A DNA stretch of 6,041 bases from assembly GCA_016870235.1 (NCBI GenBank), contig VGCB01000184.1, positions 1 to 6,041 on the forward strand, read 5' to 3'. This DNA comes from Actinomycetota bacterium (GTDB lineage Bacteria; Actinomycetota; Thermoleophilia; Gaiellales; Gaiellaceae). A program made the position numbers and the translations under genes. This document shows positions 5,870 to 6,041 of this stretch, in pieces. The notes under the pieces are model-generated. The model was not told the DNA's origin and searched no databases. It worked only from the letters and a program-made list of their open reading frames with translations. Positions within the stretch are counted from its first letter, which is position 1. Each line of letters starts with the position of its first letter.

Positions 5870-6041
5870 AGCACCCGATCGCTCGCGGTGTCGCGCAGCA
5901 GGGTCAGCCAGCGGCGGCAGCCGCCCTCGTGGAACCACCGCTCAGGCACCAGCCCGCACGCGTTCGTCCGCATCCAGCCGCGGTCGAGGTCGCGCGCACC
6001 CGGGTCGGTGAGGTGCGCGGGCACGTCGGGCACCTCGCCGC
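5839..6041 (-). CDS. soxD: Sarcosine oxidase delta subunit, C-terminal part (runs off right edge)
   Basis: The minus-strand frame stays open from the window edge to the TGA at 5841-5839, giving 66 residues. The core of the visible part, MRTNACGLVPERWFHEGGC followed by RRW, LTLL and RDTASDR, matches the C-terminal pattern of the small delta subunit of heterotetrameric sarcosine oxidase (R-N-x-x-G...ERW-x-H-x3-C-R-x-W...RDT). The His and Cys four residues apart (codons 5931-5929 and 5919-5917) correspond to the C-terminal half of the zinc site; the N-terminal CPxCG half would lie beyond the edge. The complex oxidises sarcosine to glycine with hydrogen peroxide and a one-carbon unit carried on tetrahydrofolate. 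An in-frame GTG at 6033 is unlikely to be the start, because coding-like sequence (GEV, where the family has GGEA) continues upstream. The usual gene order is soxB-soxD-soxA-soxG, but here no soxA follows: the gene ends inside the convergent reductase gene. The family call rests on a short motif and is moderately secure. Confidence 0.75.
   Translation of the reverse strand, partial: GEVPDVPAHLTDPGARDLDRGWMRTNACGLVPERWFHEGGCRRWLTLLRDTASDRVLEAPDAPLSR

Overview
This is a GC-rich window with strong C/G preference at third codon positions, GTG as well as ATG starts, almost no intergenic DNA and apparently leaderless promoters. These traits fit a high-GC actinobacterium, possibly Thermoleophilia-like, but no rRNA or other marker is present and this placement is inference. 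No tRNA, rRNA, insertion sequence, CRISPR array, origin or attachment site is visible.

Layout. Bases 1-470, minus strand: the N-terminal part of a class V PLP aminotransferase / cysteine-desulfurase-fold protein, running off the left edge. Bases 471-555 are the only real intergenic gap, a divergent promoter region. Bases 556-5849, plus strand: five genes encoding a threonine/serine dehydratase-like PLP enzyme, an M24 metallopeptidase (Xaa-Pro dipeptidase-like), a soluble cytochrome P450, a two-domain sulfurtransferase and an aldo/keto reductase. All four junctions are 4-base stop/start overlaps (GTGA or ATGA), so this is almost certainly one translationally coupled operon. Bases 5839-6041, minus strand: the C-terminal end of a sarcosine oxidase delta subunit, running off the right edge and overlapping the reductase gene tail to tail by 11 bases.

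How the genes may work together. The operon combines amino-acid deamination, cleavage of a peptide-like C-N bond, P450 oxidation, sulfur transfer and NADPH-dependent carbonyl reduction. The flanking genes are also amino-acid or amine enzymes. The simplest reading is a catabolic module for a modified, perhaps N-methylated or sulfur-containing, amino compound. I do not recognise a described pathway with this exact set, and the substrate cannot be read from the sequence. Other points of interest are two back-to-back leaderless-type promoters, a hairpin enclosing the P450 start codon, and a sarcosine oxidase delta gene that lacks soxA in its usual position.
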